From positions 9,139,501 to 9,203,500 of the forward strand of contig CM072345.1 of assembly GCA_036874045.1 (NCBI GenBank): a stretch of 64,000 bases of DNA, read 5' to 3'. This DNA is from Cymodocea nodosa. Its lineage: Eukaryota > Streptophyta > Magnoliopsida > Alismatales > Cymodoceaceae. The notes beneath the pieces were generated by a model, which saw only the letters and a list, made by a program, of their open reading frames with translations, ran no database searches and was not told the DNA's origin. This document shows, one piece after another, positions 50,401-59,596 of the stretch. Position 1 is the first letter of the stretch, and each line of letters opens with the position of its first letter. A program made the position numbers and the translations under genes.

Positions 50401-53400
50401 AAAGGATGATGGAGAGAGGAAGAAATTTTTTAAAAAAAATGAAAAATATATACTAGAAGTTTTAAAAAAAGAAAAAAACAGGGGAGAGAGAGGAAAAGAA
50501 AGGAAAGAAGAAAAAAAGAAAAAGGGAGAAAAGGATGATGGAGAGAGGAAGAAAGTTTTAAAAAAAAATGAAAAATATATGCTAGAAGTTTTAAAAAAAT
50601 AAAAAAAGAAAGAATAAGAAAGGGAAAAAAGGTGTTTATTACTTCATCATTAATCTCTAACCATTACTTAACTTTTTTTACATCTCTCAATGTTATAATA
50701 GTGTTGCTCTATTAAAGTTAGAGTGTTCTCCATGAGATCTAAGATTTTTGGATATCTAAGTTAACAATTTACATCTTTATTAGATGATTGATGATGTTAG
50801 TATTGTAGAAGTATATGTTCAAGTTTTCTTTGTATACAGGTATACATATGTTGACTTAGTCTAATGATGTTAACAACGTATTATTATTTATATTTGTTTT
50901 AGTGTAGTCAACTAGGATTTTACCATTTCTCTTATTTGCAAAATATTACTTTTACTTCTAGTTATAGTTGTATATTATGTATCTCCTTACTTATCATGTT
51001 CTAATTCGCCTATGTATGAGTCTATTGCAAATTAAATACTCCAACTTAGGGGAGAATGTTAGATAGAGTATATGAGTTAGTCTAGTATTGTGTTGTAAGT
51101 GAGTTTAGTCTCATATTGTTTATTGTATTTTTGTCCTCTCTATCTAGCATCTATATATAGAGGCTTTATTTGTTTATCAATGACATAACACAACTTCTAT
51201 CCCCATTTCTTATGTTCCAACATTATTAAACATATACAATATATATAGCATATCTGATGCACTTTACCCCAAAATAGCACTTTAAGGTAAAAAAATTTAT
51301 GTAATAATTTAATATCACAAATGTTTATGTTTTTGTATCATGATTTATACATTAACGTTCTATCATCAAGATATCTTCTACATTATCGTTCTACAAATTT
51401 TAGTATTAATTGTTCCACAGATGCCACCATTGCAAGAAAATGTCTTCCAGCACTGCCACATCACAATCTGGAAGGCAACAGGGAACTGGTCATAAGGAGG
51501 AGGTGGGCTACTACACAGATGGCTGAAGTTAATGCCTAAAGGATTGGATTGCAAGTGGGGCTATGGGCTACTCACAGGGGAAGAAGGGTTTTCCAACTAT
51601 TGGATAAGACTGCTGTGGGAGCAATGATTGTGAACTGGGAACTTGCACATGGGTCCAGAGTTGGGAGGGACTGAGGGAGGACTACAAGCAGGGGAAGGAG
51701 GCAGCTTGCAAGGTTGGAGACAAGCAGTGGCCAATCACTGGTGTCCACTGATGGGTTTTCCGATGGTCATTTCTTATTCATCACTGTATTTATTACAATC
51801 CACCTAACAGTTTTTAGCAATCTGACTGATCCAATAAGCTCATGCGTACTACACCTATCACACTGAGCCAACTATCCACCACTTCTCACATCACACCACC
51901 AAAACATAACCTGACCTGACCAACACCCAACTAAATGGTCACCCTATTACAGATATCACTTGAACCTTAAGCCCCGTGATTTCAAAATATCATCATTTAT
52001 GTGAAAAAAGAAGCAAGGGTAAACCTTTGGTGATAGTGAATTTAAAGCATGCCTTCTACATATAATCTAACAAAGGAAAGGTGAAAGTACCTTGTGAGAA
52101 GCATTGCACACAATAAAGTGATAAGATTATCAATAATTGGATCTAAAACATCTGCTGGATTATTTGGCAAAGCAAAAAACCCTAGGGTAGCCTGTTAAAA
52201 GTATGGGAAAGAAAATCAAAATGTGAAACTCTTATAATTATTGAATTCTGTATGCTAGAGCAGTACCTTCATGACATGATTTCTCGTTTCCATTGGTAGC
52301 TTTGGCTCTAAAGAAACCAGAGTGGTGCAAGCACTCAAGGCAACGTTCTGCATAAATGTGATAAAAAACGTGAACAATATAATTTTTGAAACAAAAAAGT
52401 TGTCATAATCTCACCATGGAATCAACATGAAGAACCTGTTTCCTTACCTACATAAAGGTGGGAAGAGGGGGATTGATAGCAACCATGGCAGATGAGAAAG
52501 CCAAGGTATAAAGAGGAAGAAGAGAGGAGGAAGAATGACAATTGTTGGATAAACTCTAAAGATCTTTATTGGGTGCCTAAGTGATAATTTCCGATAGACA
52601 CCTAAGGAATAATTTTCTATTTTAGATTTTTTTATGTATTTTGGACTATCATCTTGATATCATATTTTGAATTTTTTTTTCTGAAAATGTTATTTCTATG
52701 ACCCAAAGGGCCTGCATAACTTGCATAGATGTTCCATAGGTTTTTCCTGGTAAATTTTTTTACAAAGCAACAATAATCAATCTCTTAATTCCAATATATG
52801 GGGTTAACAATATGAATCGTTACTCATTATTTTGTTTGGTTTGGTGGAGAATGTCGCTAGAGGATGACCACCTAATTTAGAAAAGATAAATCCACTACAT
52901 GACATCCAAAAATGTGCAGTCTAGGAAGGATTCAACTCTAAGCAACATCACTGACTCAAACCCGTGCCTTTCAGGTCAGAATCAAGTAATTTTACCAGTA
53001 CATCAAGGGTAACACTCAATAAAAAAGTGAGTTTAATAAATTTTTATATCAATGAGTCAGCAAAAGACAGCCTCCTTTATTTTAGGCTTTAGGCTTAAGG
53101 CAAATTGTGCATAGAAAACTAGAACGGATCTTTGTTTAAAAAAAACTAGTGAACTCTGAGGACTCTTTCAATATACAAAAAATGATCTAATCCAGTGTTG
53201 CATATTGATCATTCAAAAATGATATCGTGTACCCAAAGGAAAATAAAGGAATTCTTTGATTTCATATTGAACTTCGATAAGTTAAGAAACATGTGTTAGT
53301 AAAATTTTGTAATGTTGAAGTTACGTTGGTGGAAAATAGTAAAGAAAATCATCTATTGTTAACAAATTACCATGGTGACATCAATTTTGATGTCATTTCA

Positions 53401-55368
53401 ACAATTCAAAAAATTAACGCATCAGCAAAATTTTCTCAACACGTGTCAATGTTTAATTCCATGAGAAAATACCTGGGTATGGAGATAATCAAGATTTGAA
53501 TCAACTAAATCAGACTCATCTCTACCCATCAAAGTCAAAACATATTCCAACATCTGGTCCCTTCTTTTTAAAGGAAATGATATCCCACTTTCAGCAGCAT
53601 TAATAACAGCCAGTCCTGAAAAAATATATTACAACACATGAAATACCTTTTGAATCAGATTGTTTTCAAAGGAAATCATATTACACTTTCAGCATCATTA
53701 ATAACAGCTAGTCCACAACAAAGATATTGCAACACATGAAAGATCCATTCGAGATCCATTTTTCAAACCATGTCTCTACACTCCTGATAAAATTAGACAG
53801 CATTATATATGGCTATATTATGAATACTACATCTCATCAGTTATATAGGTGTATCTCAGCTCCTAAGGATTAAAAAAAATAAATACAATATATGGAAAGA
53901 ACAAAGCAAATGATAACGTTAAATATGTCATACATAAAAAGAACATATAGAAAAATGGAATAGTTACAGAAGGAACAACATAGAGAAAAAGAACCCGCAA
54001 CATAAAGAAAAATAGGATGATTTGCCTAACATAAATGACAACCAATTAAGGCTTGTAGAAAACTTGAAAGCCATCAGAAAGTTCATCTTATTATCTTCCT
54101 TCTTTCAAAATTTTATCTTTGAAAATCATTTATTTTTCATATTTTAGATTCCACCACCTAATTCTTGGATCTCCATATATTTTATTCCCTTTATACCAAT
54201 TTTTTTTCTAACATTTAGTACTAAAAATGTATGCTGTATAATTAAATTCTCTCTTAACATGACCGACTTTAATCCCTGTAAATGCATTAATTGATTTTTT
54301 GTGACTACTGACTATAGCATTTAACTCACATTTGATTTCTTCTAGCACTGAGGGAAAAAGAAAATTCTATTCAAAGCTTGAGAGAAAAATAAAGCAAAGA
54401 GGGCAAAATAAAAAAATTTAGAGTAAAATAATCATAAATTCATAATACCTTGTTATTGCCATCCAATTTGCAATGGCCAATAGTTTTAGGATAGTGATCA
54501 ATAATTAACATAAACAATATGCATATTGAATAAATGAATAGAGCTTAAGTTAAATAATCAATTGGAGAGCATGCTCAAAGCCCTTGCAATCTACAAATCA
54601 GAAAGAAATAGAATTGGCAGGTAGAAATGAATCATAGAAGAGAAAAGGACAGCATCATAGTTAATCAAATTTGAGAACCAGGACAAATACACAAGGTAAC
54701 ACATGTTATGATAGAATGGAGAATTTGATGGCCATTTAAAATGAAGATTATTCTTTACATGGAGAATAATCATTTGAAATTCATAATACCACTTCTCATG
54801 GGTACCTAGTAGATCAATTGCAGTAATGACAGCCTGCTTAGCGGTGGGATGTTGCACATGAAGCAGACGAGTTAACATATTTGTTCCCTGTAAAGAATAT
54901 GTTACATGATAATCTATGTTTGAAGCAACTGACTTATATAAATGGAAAAATAAGAATAACACTATCATGGAAGGCTAGTGATTCTTGTGGAGAATTCAAA
55001 TAAAAGTTTCAACAGTATGAAGGTTTCATTTGATAAAAAAGGAAATTTAAATGCCATCCATGCAATCCTTGTCACATCAGCTTTACTCTTTTTTTGGAAC
55101 AAAGTGAAAGAAATTAGGAGTCATGAGCATATATAATAAAATAGATTGCAATGAAAAATGGCAACATTGCAAGCCCATGGAATGCATTCATACTATTACT
55201 AAGAACTAATGTGAACTCTGAAAACATTATTATACCACAAGTGCATCGATTCGTGCTTCTATAACAGTAGATGGAGCATATCTTGCAGCATAACCATACA
55301 TCAATGCTAAAGCAGCATGTATATCATCAGCTTCTTCAGCTTGAGTACCATAGAAGAATGAAAAGAAT
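29426..55368 (-). CDS. SGR6: SHOOT GRAVITROPISM 6 (HEAT-repeat, MROH1-like), C-terminal 26 exons; 5' part outside window
   Basis: Exons in transcript order: 55368-55236, 54887-54806, 53615-53473, 52347-52267, 52191-52091, 47282-47044, 46946-46837, 46701-46567, 46452-46378, 46288-46155, 46077-46005, 45910-45779, 44885-44707, 44636-44514, 44437-44377, 44296-44201, 43254-43154, 33871-33766, 31426-31313, 31215-31141, 30469-30371, 30240-30169, 30099-30014, 29929-29836, 29767-29660, 29587-29426. All junctions are GT-AG and all phases match, giving about 970 codons without a stop. Diagnostic stretches are [47 protein letters not shown] and [18 protein letters not shown]6 is a roughly 1,700-residue HEAT-repeat protein needed for vacuolar-membrane behaviour in gravity-sensing shoot cells. 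The N-terminal 40 percent or so must lie beyond 64000. Introns hold most mobile DNA of the window, yet the coding parts look intact. Confidence 0.93.
31497..32285. repeat. Pair of diverged direct repeats, probably remnants of copia-type LTRs
   Basis: GAGAATAATTGTGATTAA, GTACATATAAAT and neighbouring bases occur at about 31510-31570 and again at about 32185-32240, in the same orientation, with retroelement-like sequence between (for example CTCTACAGG followed by GTGTCTCTTATCACTGTATC). A similar stretch without a clear partner occurs at about 47640-47800. No coding domain survives. Confidence 0.4.
31651..31958. mobile_element. (TA)n-bounded GC-rich cassette A
   Basis: A core of about 260 bases (31681-31939), clearly richer in C than its surroundings, is enclosed by (TA)n tracts at 31651-31680 and 31940-31958. 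The left end CTCCCTGTTGGCACTCATAG and the right end GAGTACCAGTAGGA are imperfect inverted copies (GAGTGCCAACAGGGAG when the left is reversed). The frame across it encodes nothing recognisable. See cassettes B and C. Confidence 0.5.
32505..33240 (+). mobile_element. RTE-clade LINE fragment (reverse transcriptase C-terminal tail), copy 1
   Basis: Translation of the + strand in broken frames gives [10 protein letters not shown] at about 32698, and near the end RGRPKIT and a tail ending near CATGTAGTGG, matching the last third of plant RTE-type reverse transcriptases (KYLGSII.., RGRPKKTW, HVADP). Many stops and frameshifts are present. It lies antisense within the SGR6 intron. Confidence 0.65.
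34520..34946. mobile_element. (TA)n-bounded GC-rich cassette B
   Basis: Bounded by (TA)n at 34520-34531 and 34933-34946. The left end CTCCTCTTGACATCTGTAG, followed by AAAATTTCCTATGG, aligns with the left end of cassette A (CTCCCTGTTGGCACTCATAG, AAAATTCCCATGG). The right end CTAGCATCAAGAGGA is its imperfect inverse. The interior is GC-rich with short degenerate GTG/CAC repeats and no credible gene. Confidence 0.5.
34947..35480. mobile_element. (TA)n-bounded cassette C, adjoining B
   Basis: Left end CTCTCCTTGTTGGTGCTAGA (34977 onward) and right end TAGGTGCTAGGAGGA (35445-35460) are imperfect inverted copies of each other and resemble the ends of A and B. A (TA)n tract (34933-34946) is shared with B, another lies at 35034-35040 and a third at 35472-35480. 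The interior is rich in TGCAAG and GTG/CAC words plus a pyrimidine tract at 35041-35080. Confidence 0.45.
35481..36675. other. SGR6 intron sequence with an unrecognised 124-codon frame
   Basis: A + strand frame at 35917-36291 reads [20 protein letters not shown] at its start, and its upstream in-frame sequence is broken by stops. The composition is protein-like, so it may be a remnant of a mobile element or captured gene, but I do not recognise it. Nothing else is seen in this stretch. Confidence 0.35.
36676..37252 (+). mobile_element. Remnant of the 49.4-kb LTR family: LTR (36676-36840) and start of the internal region
   Basis: TGTTAAATCC at 36676 begins a block that aligns to the 166-bp LTRs at 49421 and 51057 (TTTAGTCTCACATTGTTTAT; GCCTCTATA; TTATGTT; CTTGTGTTCCAA). 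A primer-binding-like ATAATATCATAAGC follows, then the same CCCTAC and CTCCTCCCACC-like leader. An imperfect 40-60 base repeat with CTTTCACCTAAC follows. It is cut at 37252 by the LINE insertion, and no second LTR was found. Confidence 0.6.
37234..37252 (+). repeat. 5' target-site duplication of the + strand LINE
   Basis: AACTCCCCTCTTATGGACT here matches AACTCCTCTCTTATGGAACT at 42998-43017 with one substitution and one inserted base. Confidence 0.8.
39288..39395 (+). repeat. 5' LTR of the copia element
   Basis: Begins TGTGAGTCTTAGTGGATCC and ends TTACACA; paired with 42230-42337. ATTCT target duplication lies just before it. Confidence 0.92.
42230..42337 (+). repeat. 3' LTR of the copia element
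   Basis: Begins TGTAAGTCTTAGTATATCC and ends TTTCACA, followed by ATTCT at 42338-42342, the second target duplication. Confidence 0.92.
42998..43017 (+). repeat. 3' target-site duplication of the + strand LINE
   Basis: AACTCCTCTCTTATGGAACT directly follows the A-rich 3' end and mirrors 37234-37252. Confidence 0.8.
45170..45745 (+). mobile_element. RTE-clade LINE fragment, copy 2
   Basis: Shares with copy 1 the blocks GAATTAGTTTTAAATCAGAA, CTTTAGAGT, AAATTTATGTAATTTAATTG and the 3' CACGTAGTG. It is shortened by internal deletions relative to copy 1 and lies between SGR6 exons at 44885 and 45779. Confidence 0.6.
47283..48470. other. SGR6 intron sequence without a recognised element
   Basis: AT-rich sequence with weak resemblance to copia-type leader sequence at 47640-47830 (CTCATAACTATATCATGTACAC). 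No open reading frame with recognisable content. Confidence 0.35.
48475..49340 (+). mobile_element. RTE-clade LINE fragment, copy 3, with internal tandem copy of its tail
   Basis: AGTACTTAGGATCTATAATT at 48481 matches the KYLGSII segment of copy 1. The tail is repeated: AAAAAATGATTTTATTAGGA at about 48757 and AAAAAATGATTTTATTTGGA at about 48983 each lead into TAGGAGTTGCA, AATTGA and AATTTATGTAATTTAAT-like blocks. A third partial tail ends near 49335. Confidence 0.6.
49822..50033 (+). pseudogene. Captured fragment of splicing factor SC35 (SR protein), RRM domain
   Basis: Reading + strand with one frameshift at about 49884: [20 protein letters not shown] in the first frame, then [40 protein letters not shown] and KACKR in the second. 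Plant SC35 proteins start SHFGRSGPPDI.DTYSLLVLNITF and continue DDL.PLF.KYGKVVD.FIPRDRRTG.SRGFAFVRYKY. Both RNP motifs are recognisable (LLIFNITF as RNP2, RGLAFVCY as RNP1), but the second has lost a key aromatic (F to L). A TAG stop follows KT, so it is not functional. The stretch of about 70 codons shows no intron, which suggests capture through an mRNA. Confidence 0.8.
50342..50599 (+). repeat. Tandem duplication, 2 x 129 bp, purine-rich
   Basis: Each unit translates in the same frame to 43 residues starting [16 protein letters not shown] and ending KKNEKY.LEVLKK. Two units are adjacent (50342-50470; 50471-50599) with about 5 differences. The + strand is nearly all A and G. The 103-codon frame over it is probably a by-product of the composition. 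Confidence 0.9.
51223..52090. other. SGR6 intron sequence after the LTR element
   Basis: A moderately GC-rich patch at about 51420-51960 has no recognisable coding content; the flanks are AT-rich. No element was identified. Confidence 0.35.
53570..53743 (-). repeat. Partial tandem duplication of an SGR6 exon start
   Basis: AAAGGAAATGATATCCCACT followed by TTCAGCAGCATTAATAACAGC at about 53571-53603 (5' end of the exon 53473-53615 plus its acceptor) recurs as AAAGGAAATCATATTACACT, TTCAGCATCATTAATAACAGC at about 53669-53702. The period is about 98 bases. The distal copy has lost the AG acceptor (CTGGACTTT-like position now reads TAGTCCACAAC) and is presumably not spliced in. Confidence 0.8.
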
Positions 55369-55423
55369 CTGCAAAGAAAAATACAAAACACTTATTATTA
55401 TTGATGATGATAACTAGATCCAA

Positions 55424-55858
55424 GGTTATTAAGGCACCTAGGTGGTAGCCTTAGACACCTTGAGCATCTGGGCACCTAGGTGCCCATATTAATATATATT
55501 TTTTTATTTTAAAATATGTTATGTATAGTTATTTATATATTTTTATGAATATTAATAGTAAAAAATACATAAATAAATAGTGTAAACTAATAAAAACGTT
55601 TATAAAACAAACACAACAATATAATGTTTAAAAGTCACAACTTTTAAATAAAAGTCAATACATATATTAAGTCTAAATGATACTAAAATAAAAAATCTTT
55701 GTTAAAAAATATTAAAAAAAAACTTACATAGCATCAGATCTTTCCTAGATCTCCAATGGGATCTAATAAATATCTTAAGTCCTACAAGATGTTAGGCGTA
55801 CCTAAGTGTTGCCCAGGAAACACTTGGGCACTTAGGCACCACTTTAACAACAATGCCC
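55424..55858. mobile_element. MITE-like element with imperfect inverted ends
   Basis: Left end GGTTATTAAGGCACCTAGG and right end, reversed, TTGTTAAAGTGGTGCCTAAG are similar. The ends are GC-rich with recurring GGCACCTAGGTGCCC / GCCCAAGTG words; the 300-base interior is AT-rich and non-coding. It lies in the SGR6 intron just upstream of exon 55236-55368. A target duplication was not established. Confidence 0.5.
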
Positions 55859-56577
55859 AGATCCCGCCCTTGTAGGAGGCTAGTGCATTGAAATTTTTAT
55901 AATTATTGAAAATAGACTTACAAAGGAAAGGGTGAACATTATATTTGTGAAAATACATAGATAGCAACTTCTATTCATTATCTATTTATTGATTGAGCTC
56001 AATTTCTATATTTCAATGTAGAAAGTAACTGTAACGGAGTCAAATTCAAATGCATGTGTTTAAAATGACACTTGTATAATACCCATAAGAGATCAAAAGT
56101 GACATTAAGTATTGAAATAGTCTCAAATTAAAGATTCAATTTGTGATATTGTAACATCTCAATGGTTAATATCACACCAATTAGAGTAAAGAGAAATGTG
56201 AGCTAAATAAAGACCGGGATCAATTATTATATCAACTTCAACCTAAATTTTAAGCATCATGGACTAGGACAATTGTGTCTAGATGGTTATAAATTGTGTC
56301 AAAGCATGGACTAGCTGGAAATATAGAAATTAGGTGTTATACTCAATAAGCGACAACCACTTTTAGAATCCTGCATCAATAACTTATGGTCATGAATTTT
56401 TATGAGAAAACTTTCAAATGGAATGATTGTAACATCTCAATGTTTAATCATTCATTGTTTGAAATAAAATAGAGTACACACTAAATAAAGACTAGAATCA
56501 ATTATTACATCAACTTCAATTTAAACATAGTTGTTAGGTTTAAGATTGAATAGTTGGTCAAGCCCATAATGTTACAG
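55859..56577. other. SGR6 intron sequence with a diverged direct repeat
   Basis: GTAACATCTCAATGGTTAAT at about 56153 and GTAACATCTCAATGTTTAAT at about 56429 begin two related blocks that share AAATAAAGAC and ATCAATTATTA.ATCAACTTCAA. No coding content. Confidence 0.5.
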
Positions 56578-57379
56578 TTTTTTTCGAAGAGTAGGATGAA
56601 TCTCATTAAACAAATAATAAGATACATACTAAGAAAGAAAAATGATTTACCAGAATGGTAAATCAAAGGAAAACAAAAAAGTAAACAAGTCAACAAGAAG
56701 CCCAAGAATGGCAAAAGAAATTCGTCATGCCCAAGATGTCTCCCAGATGAAAAGAGGAAGGACTGAAAACAATGTTGTTCCTCGCCCTCCAAATTGGTCA
56801 ACACATGAGCTTTTGTTCAAGCTGCAAAAAGACAGCACATCTGCAATGGCCTATAGCAAGAGATCATCCTAGACAAGCTTGCTCCAAGTACAGGTGAAGA
56901 AGAGATGCTCAACATCCTTGACTCCTCCCTTACATTAGATGCAAAGGATGTCAGCATTAGGTCTGCATTTGCTGTGGTAACCTTGGGTAACAAGTCACTC
57001 TTGGCACAACAGCCACACAAATGCCCTTGACCTTGAGGGATGTCATGGTCTTCCATATGACCTTAATGCCCAAAAGAATATTATAGCATCTTTTGACAAC
57101 AAATATGCCATCACTGTGATGTCGCCAAAGTAGCAAATATCTTATATGGGAGGGTTTCGGTGTAAGGTTTCAAATATCAGTATTATATTGAGGGTTGGTC
57201 TTCTGGAAAAAGGACATGTATTAAGGATGATATTAGTGGAAATAATTAAAAAAAACCCGAAATTTCAACTTGAAACTTGAAGATAAGATAAAACAAGTTA
57301 TGATAAACATACAAAAAAACCTAAATAAATTTTCTAAGCAATTATTATGCATAAAATCTCAATTAGATAGAGATATAGT

Positions 57380-57640
57380 AGTTGTATGCATGAAAAAAGT
57401 TCTTCTTTTTTTCTCTAGATAAACACTCTTTTTTTGCCTTTTTTTCCTTTTTTCTCTTTTCCTGAACTTCCACCATTTTTAAAAAAATATTTACATAATA
57501 AATTTTTTTGTTCATTTTTTTCTTTCCTTACTTCTTCCTTTTCATTTTTTTATTCACATGCTTTCTCTTCTTTCTTCCTCACCTTTGCTTCTTTTTTTCT
57601 TTCCGATGCTTCATCCTCTCTCTTTTTTACCCTAACATGC
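57380..57640. repeat. Polypyrimidine tract resembling the reverse of the 50.3-kb purine repeat
   Basis: Nearly all C and T on the + strand, with AAACACTCTTTTTTTGCC at 57421 resembling the reverse complement of the end of the purine region at about 50600-50635, and TTCATCCTCTCTC at 57609 resembling GAGAGAGGAAG-containing units. This suggests a second, inverted copy of that element's interior, without LTRs that I could find. Confidence 0.4.
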
Positions 57641-57771
57641 TTACCCTAATGATAGGGGAATGTGTGGTAGCCCAAGTGTGGAGGAGCTACTGAACACAAA
57701 GATGAAGATTACACAGGAGCAACACCTAAGAGGCAACAGTGCAGTTCTAGTGAAAATGGAGGTTGGAGCCC

Positions 57772-57953
57772 TGCCAGTTGCAAAAGGTATTCAAACACGA
57801 GAGGAACAGCTCTTTTGGAGCTACTAGAAGGGGTAAATGGCCTAGCTGGTGTTGGACATTGCTGCCAGTTGTGAAAGGTATTCAAACACGAGAGGAACAG
57901 CTCTTTTGGAGCCACTAGAAGGGGTAAATGGCCTAGCTGGTGTTGGACATTGG
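57772..57953. repeat. Tandem duplication, 2 x 91 bp
   Basis: TGCCAGTTGCAAAAGGTATT at 57772 and TGCCAGTTGTGAAAGGTATT at 57863 begin units that are otherwise nearly identical (CAAACACGAGAGGAACAGCT and CTAGCTGGTGTTGGACATTG are exact in both). High identity suggests a recent event. Confidence 0.92.
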
Positions 57954-59596
57954 TCTTTTGGTGGAGGGTAGCAGCAAAGGATGTATGGGTTGTTGGTGGC
58001 TTCGATGCTATCCAAAGTCCCATCTTCTAGAACCAATCCACCAGTTCAGGGCTGATCTACTGATGTGGATCAGTCAATCCAGGAATTCAGGCAGGTTTTG
58101 TATCTAACCCACCAAAAACAATCCAAATCAGTGATTTTTCACCAATTAGGATGGATATGTGAAACCATGTTTGGGGGTACCCTTAAGAATTTGCAACAAA
58201 TTGGACATATAAAAAACTTCATCTTTCTTTAAATTCCATTAAAGTTGAAAGTTTCAATCCCAACCACCCTGATCATTAAATTCACCAAGCTCATTAACTA
58301 GAATTTCCAATCCAGCAATCTAGGGTAGAAAAGAACTCTCTCCTCGTTTCCAATCTTCAAGGCAATGGAGTTGTTGAATATCAACCTTAAAGATGATAGG
58401 GAGTGTCAAAAATATGAATCTTTCCTCATCACTATCGGTAGCCCTTCATATTTGTAGGCAAGAACCATAGTCTAATTAGAATTATGCTCAACTTCAAACC
58501 CCCACCAACATTAAATCCTTGTTAAACCAAAGTAAAGATTTGACCCCCAATCCTCTTGCTTTTCTAGGCACACACTTTGTCCCATTTGACCATGTGGATT
58601 TTATTGACTCCTAAACAACCACCACTCCAAAGTCACAATTGAAGCATCCTCTCCAAGGACTTTATAACACTTGTAGGTAGCATGAAACAGAACAAGTGGT
58701 AGACCAAGAATGTGCTGAGGGCACTTGTCCAAAGAACAATTTTATTGCTTAAGCTCAAAAATCTCAACTTCCAGCCTTCAAGTTTATTACTCACTTTATC
58801 AATAGCCTGTACCAATCCGCTACCCTCAATGTCTTCTATGAAAGTGGCAGATCCAAATAATTGCATAGCAAATGATCAATCCTACAGTTAAGCAATGTAG
58901 CGTAACCTCTGTGTTCATTGTCACTGATATTCACCTCCTGTAAGGATCTCCTTGAGAAGTTTCTCATGAGTCCCAAAATCATATCAAACACCATTAAGAT
59001 AAATTGAAGAGCAATGAGATTATCCTAGGTCACAGAAAAGAAAAGTATCATCAGCATACCATAGGATGGAAAAACTAAGAGAAATTTCCCACCCTCCAGC
59101 CTAAAAACCATCCTGCATGGCCAGGTCACACATAAATGCTAGCACGTTTACTCTCATGTTGAGGAGCAGTGGGGATAAAGGATCCCCTTACTGTATTCCT
59201 CTTATCATTAAGTAATAGGGCTCCCTTTATTGATTGGAAAATATTTTGTATTCACTGTGTCCAAGTAGAAGGGAATCTATATGCTGCTAATGCATCCAGA
59301 AGGAATTACCAACTGATGTTATCAAATGTCTTCTGGAATTCAACCATGAATAAGAGGTTCAACCTTCTCTTGCATTCTTGCGTAACTCCAGTGCTGTAAT
59401 GAAACCATCTGCTAAGGATCTACCTTTAACAAAAGCAATTTGACTTGGATGGAAAATCTTGTTCATTACCAAGAGCAACCTATTAGTGAGAATCTTTGTC
59501 ATAATCTTCATTGTGTTTAGCAGACTAACGGGTCAAAATCCCTAATGTCCTCAACACCTGACTTCTTAAGGATAAGGAAAATGAATGACCCTTTTT

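Larger units (their letters stand above)
49421..51222 (+). mobile_element. 1.8-kb non-autonomous LTR retroelement carrying an SC35 fragment
   Basis: The 3' LTR (51057-51222, 166 bp, TGTTAGATAG to TTCCAACA) aligns along its length to 49421-49586 (end TTCTAACA). The first bases of the 5' copy are degraded. After the 5' LTR, TGATATCAAATTATTAG resembles the primer site for initiator tRNA-Met; before the 3' LTR, AACTTAGGGGAGAA is a polypurine tract. The 1.47-kb interior has no gag or pol domain. It contains an RRM fragment of splicing factor SC35 (49822-50033) and a purine-rich tandem repeat (50342-50599). A TTATT after 51222 could be half of a target duplication, with TTATT at 49421, which would mean the 5' LTR lost its first bases. 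It lies antisense to SGR6 in the intron between exons at 52091 and 47282. Confidence 0.75.

Noticed and set aside
57434..57693. Phe/Ser-rich frames on the + strand
   Set aside because: They are translations of a polypyrimidine tract.
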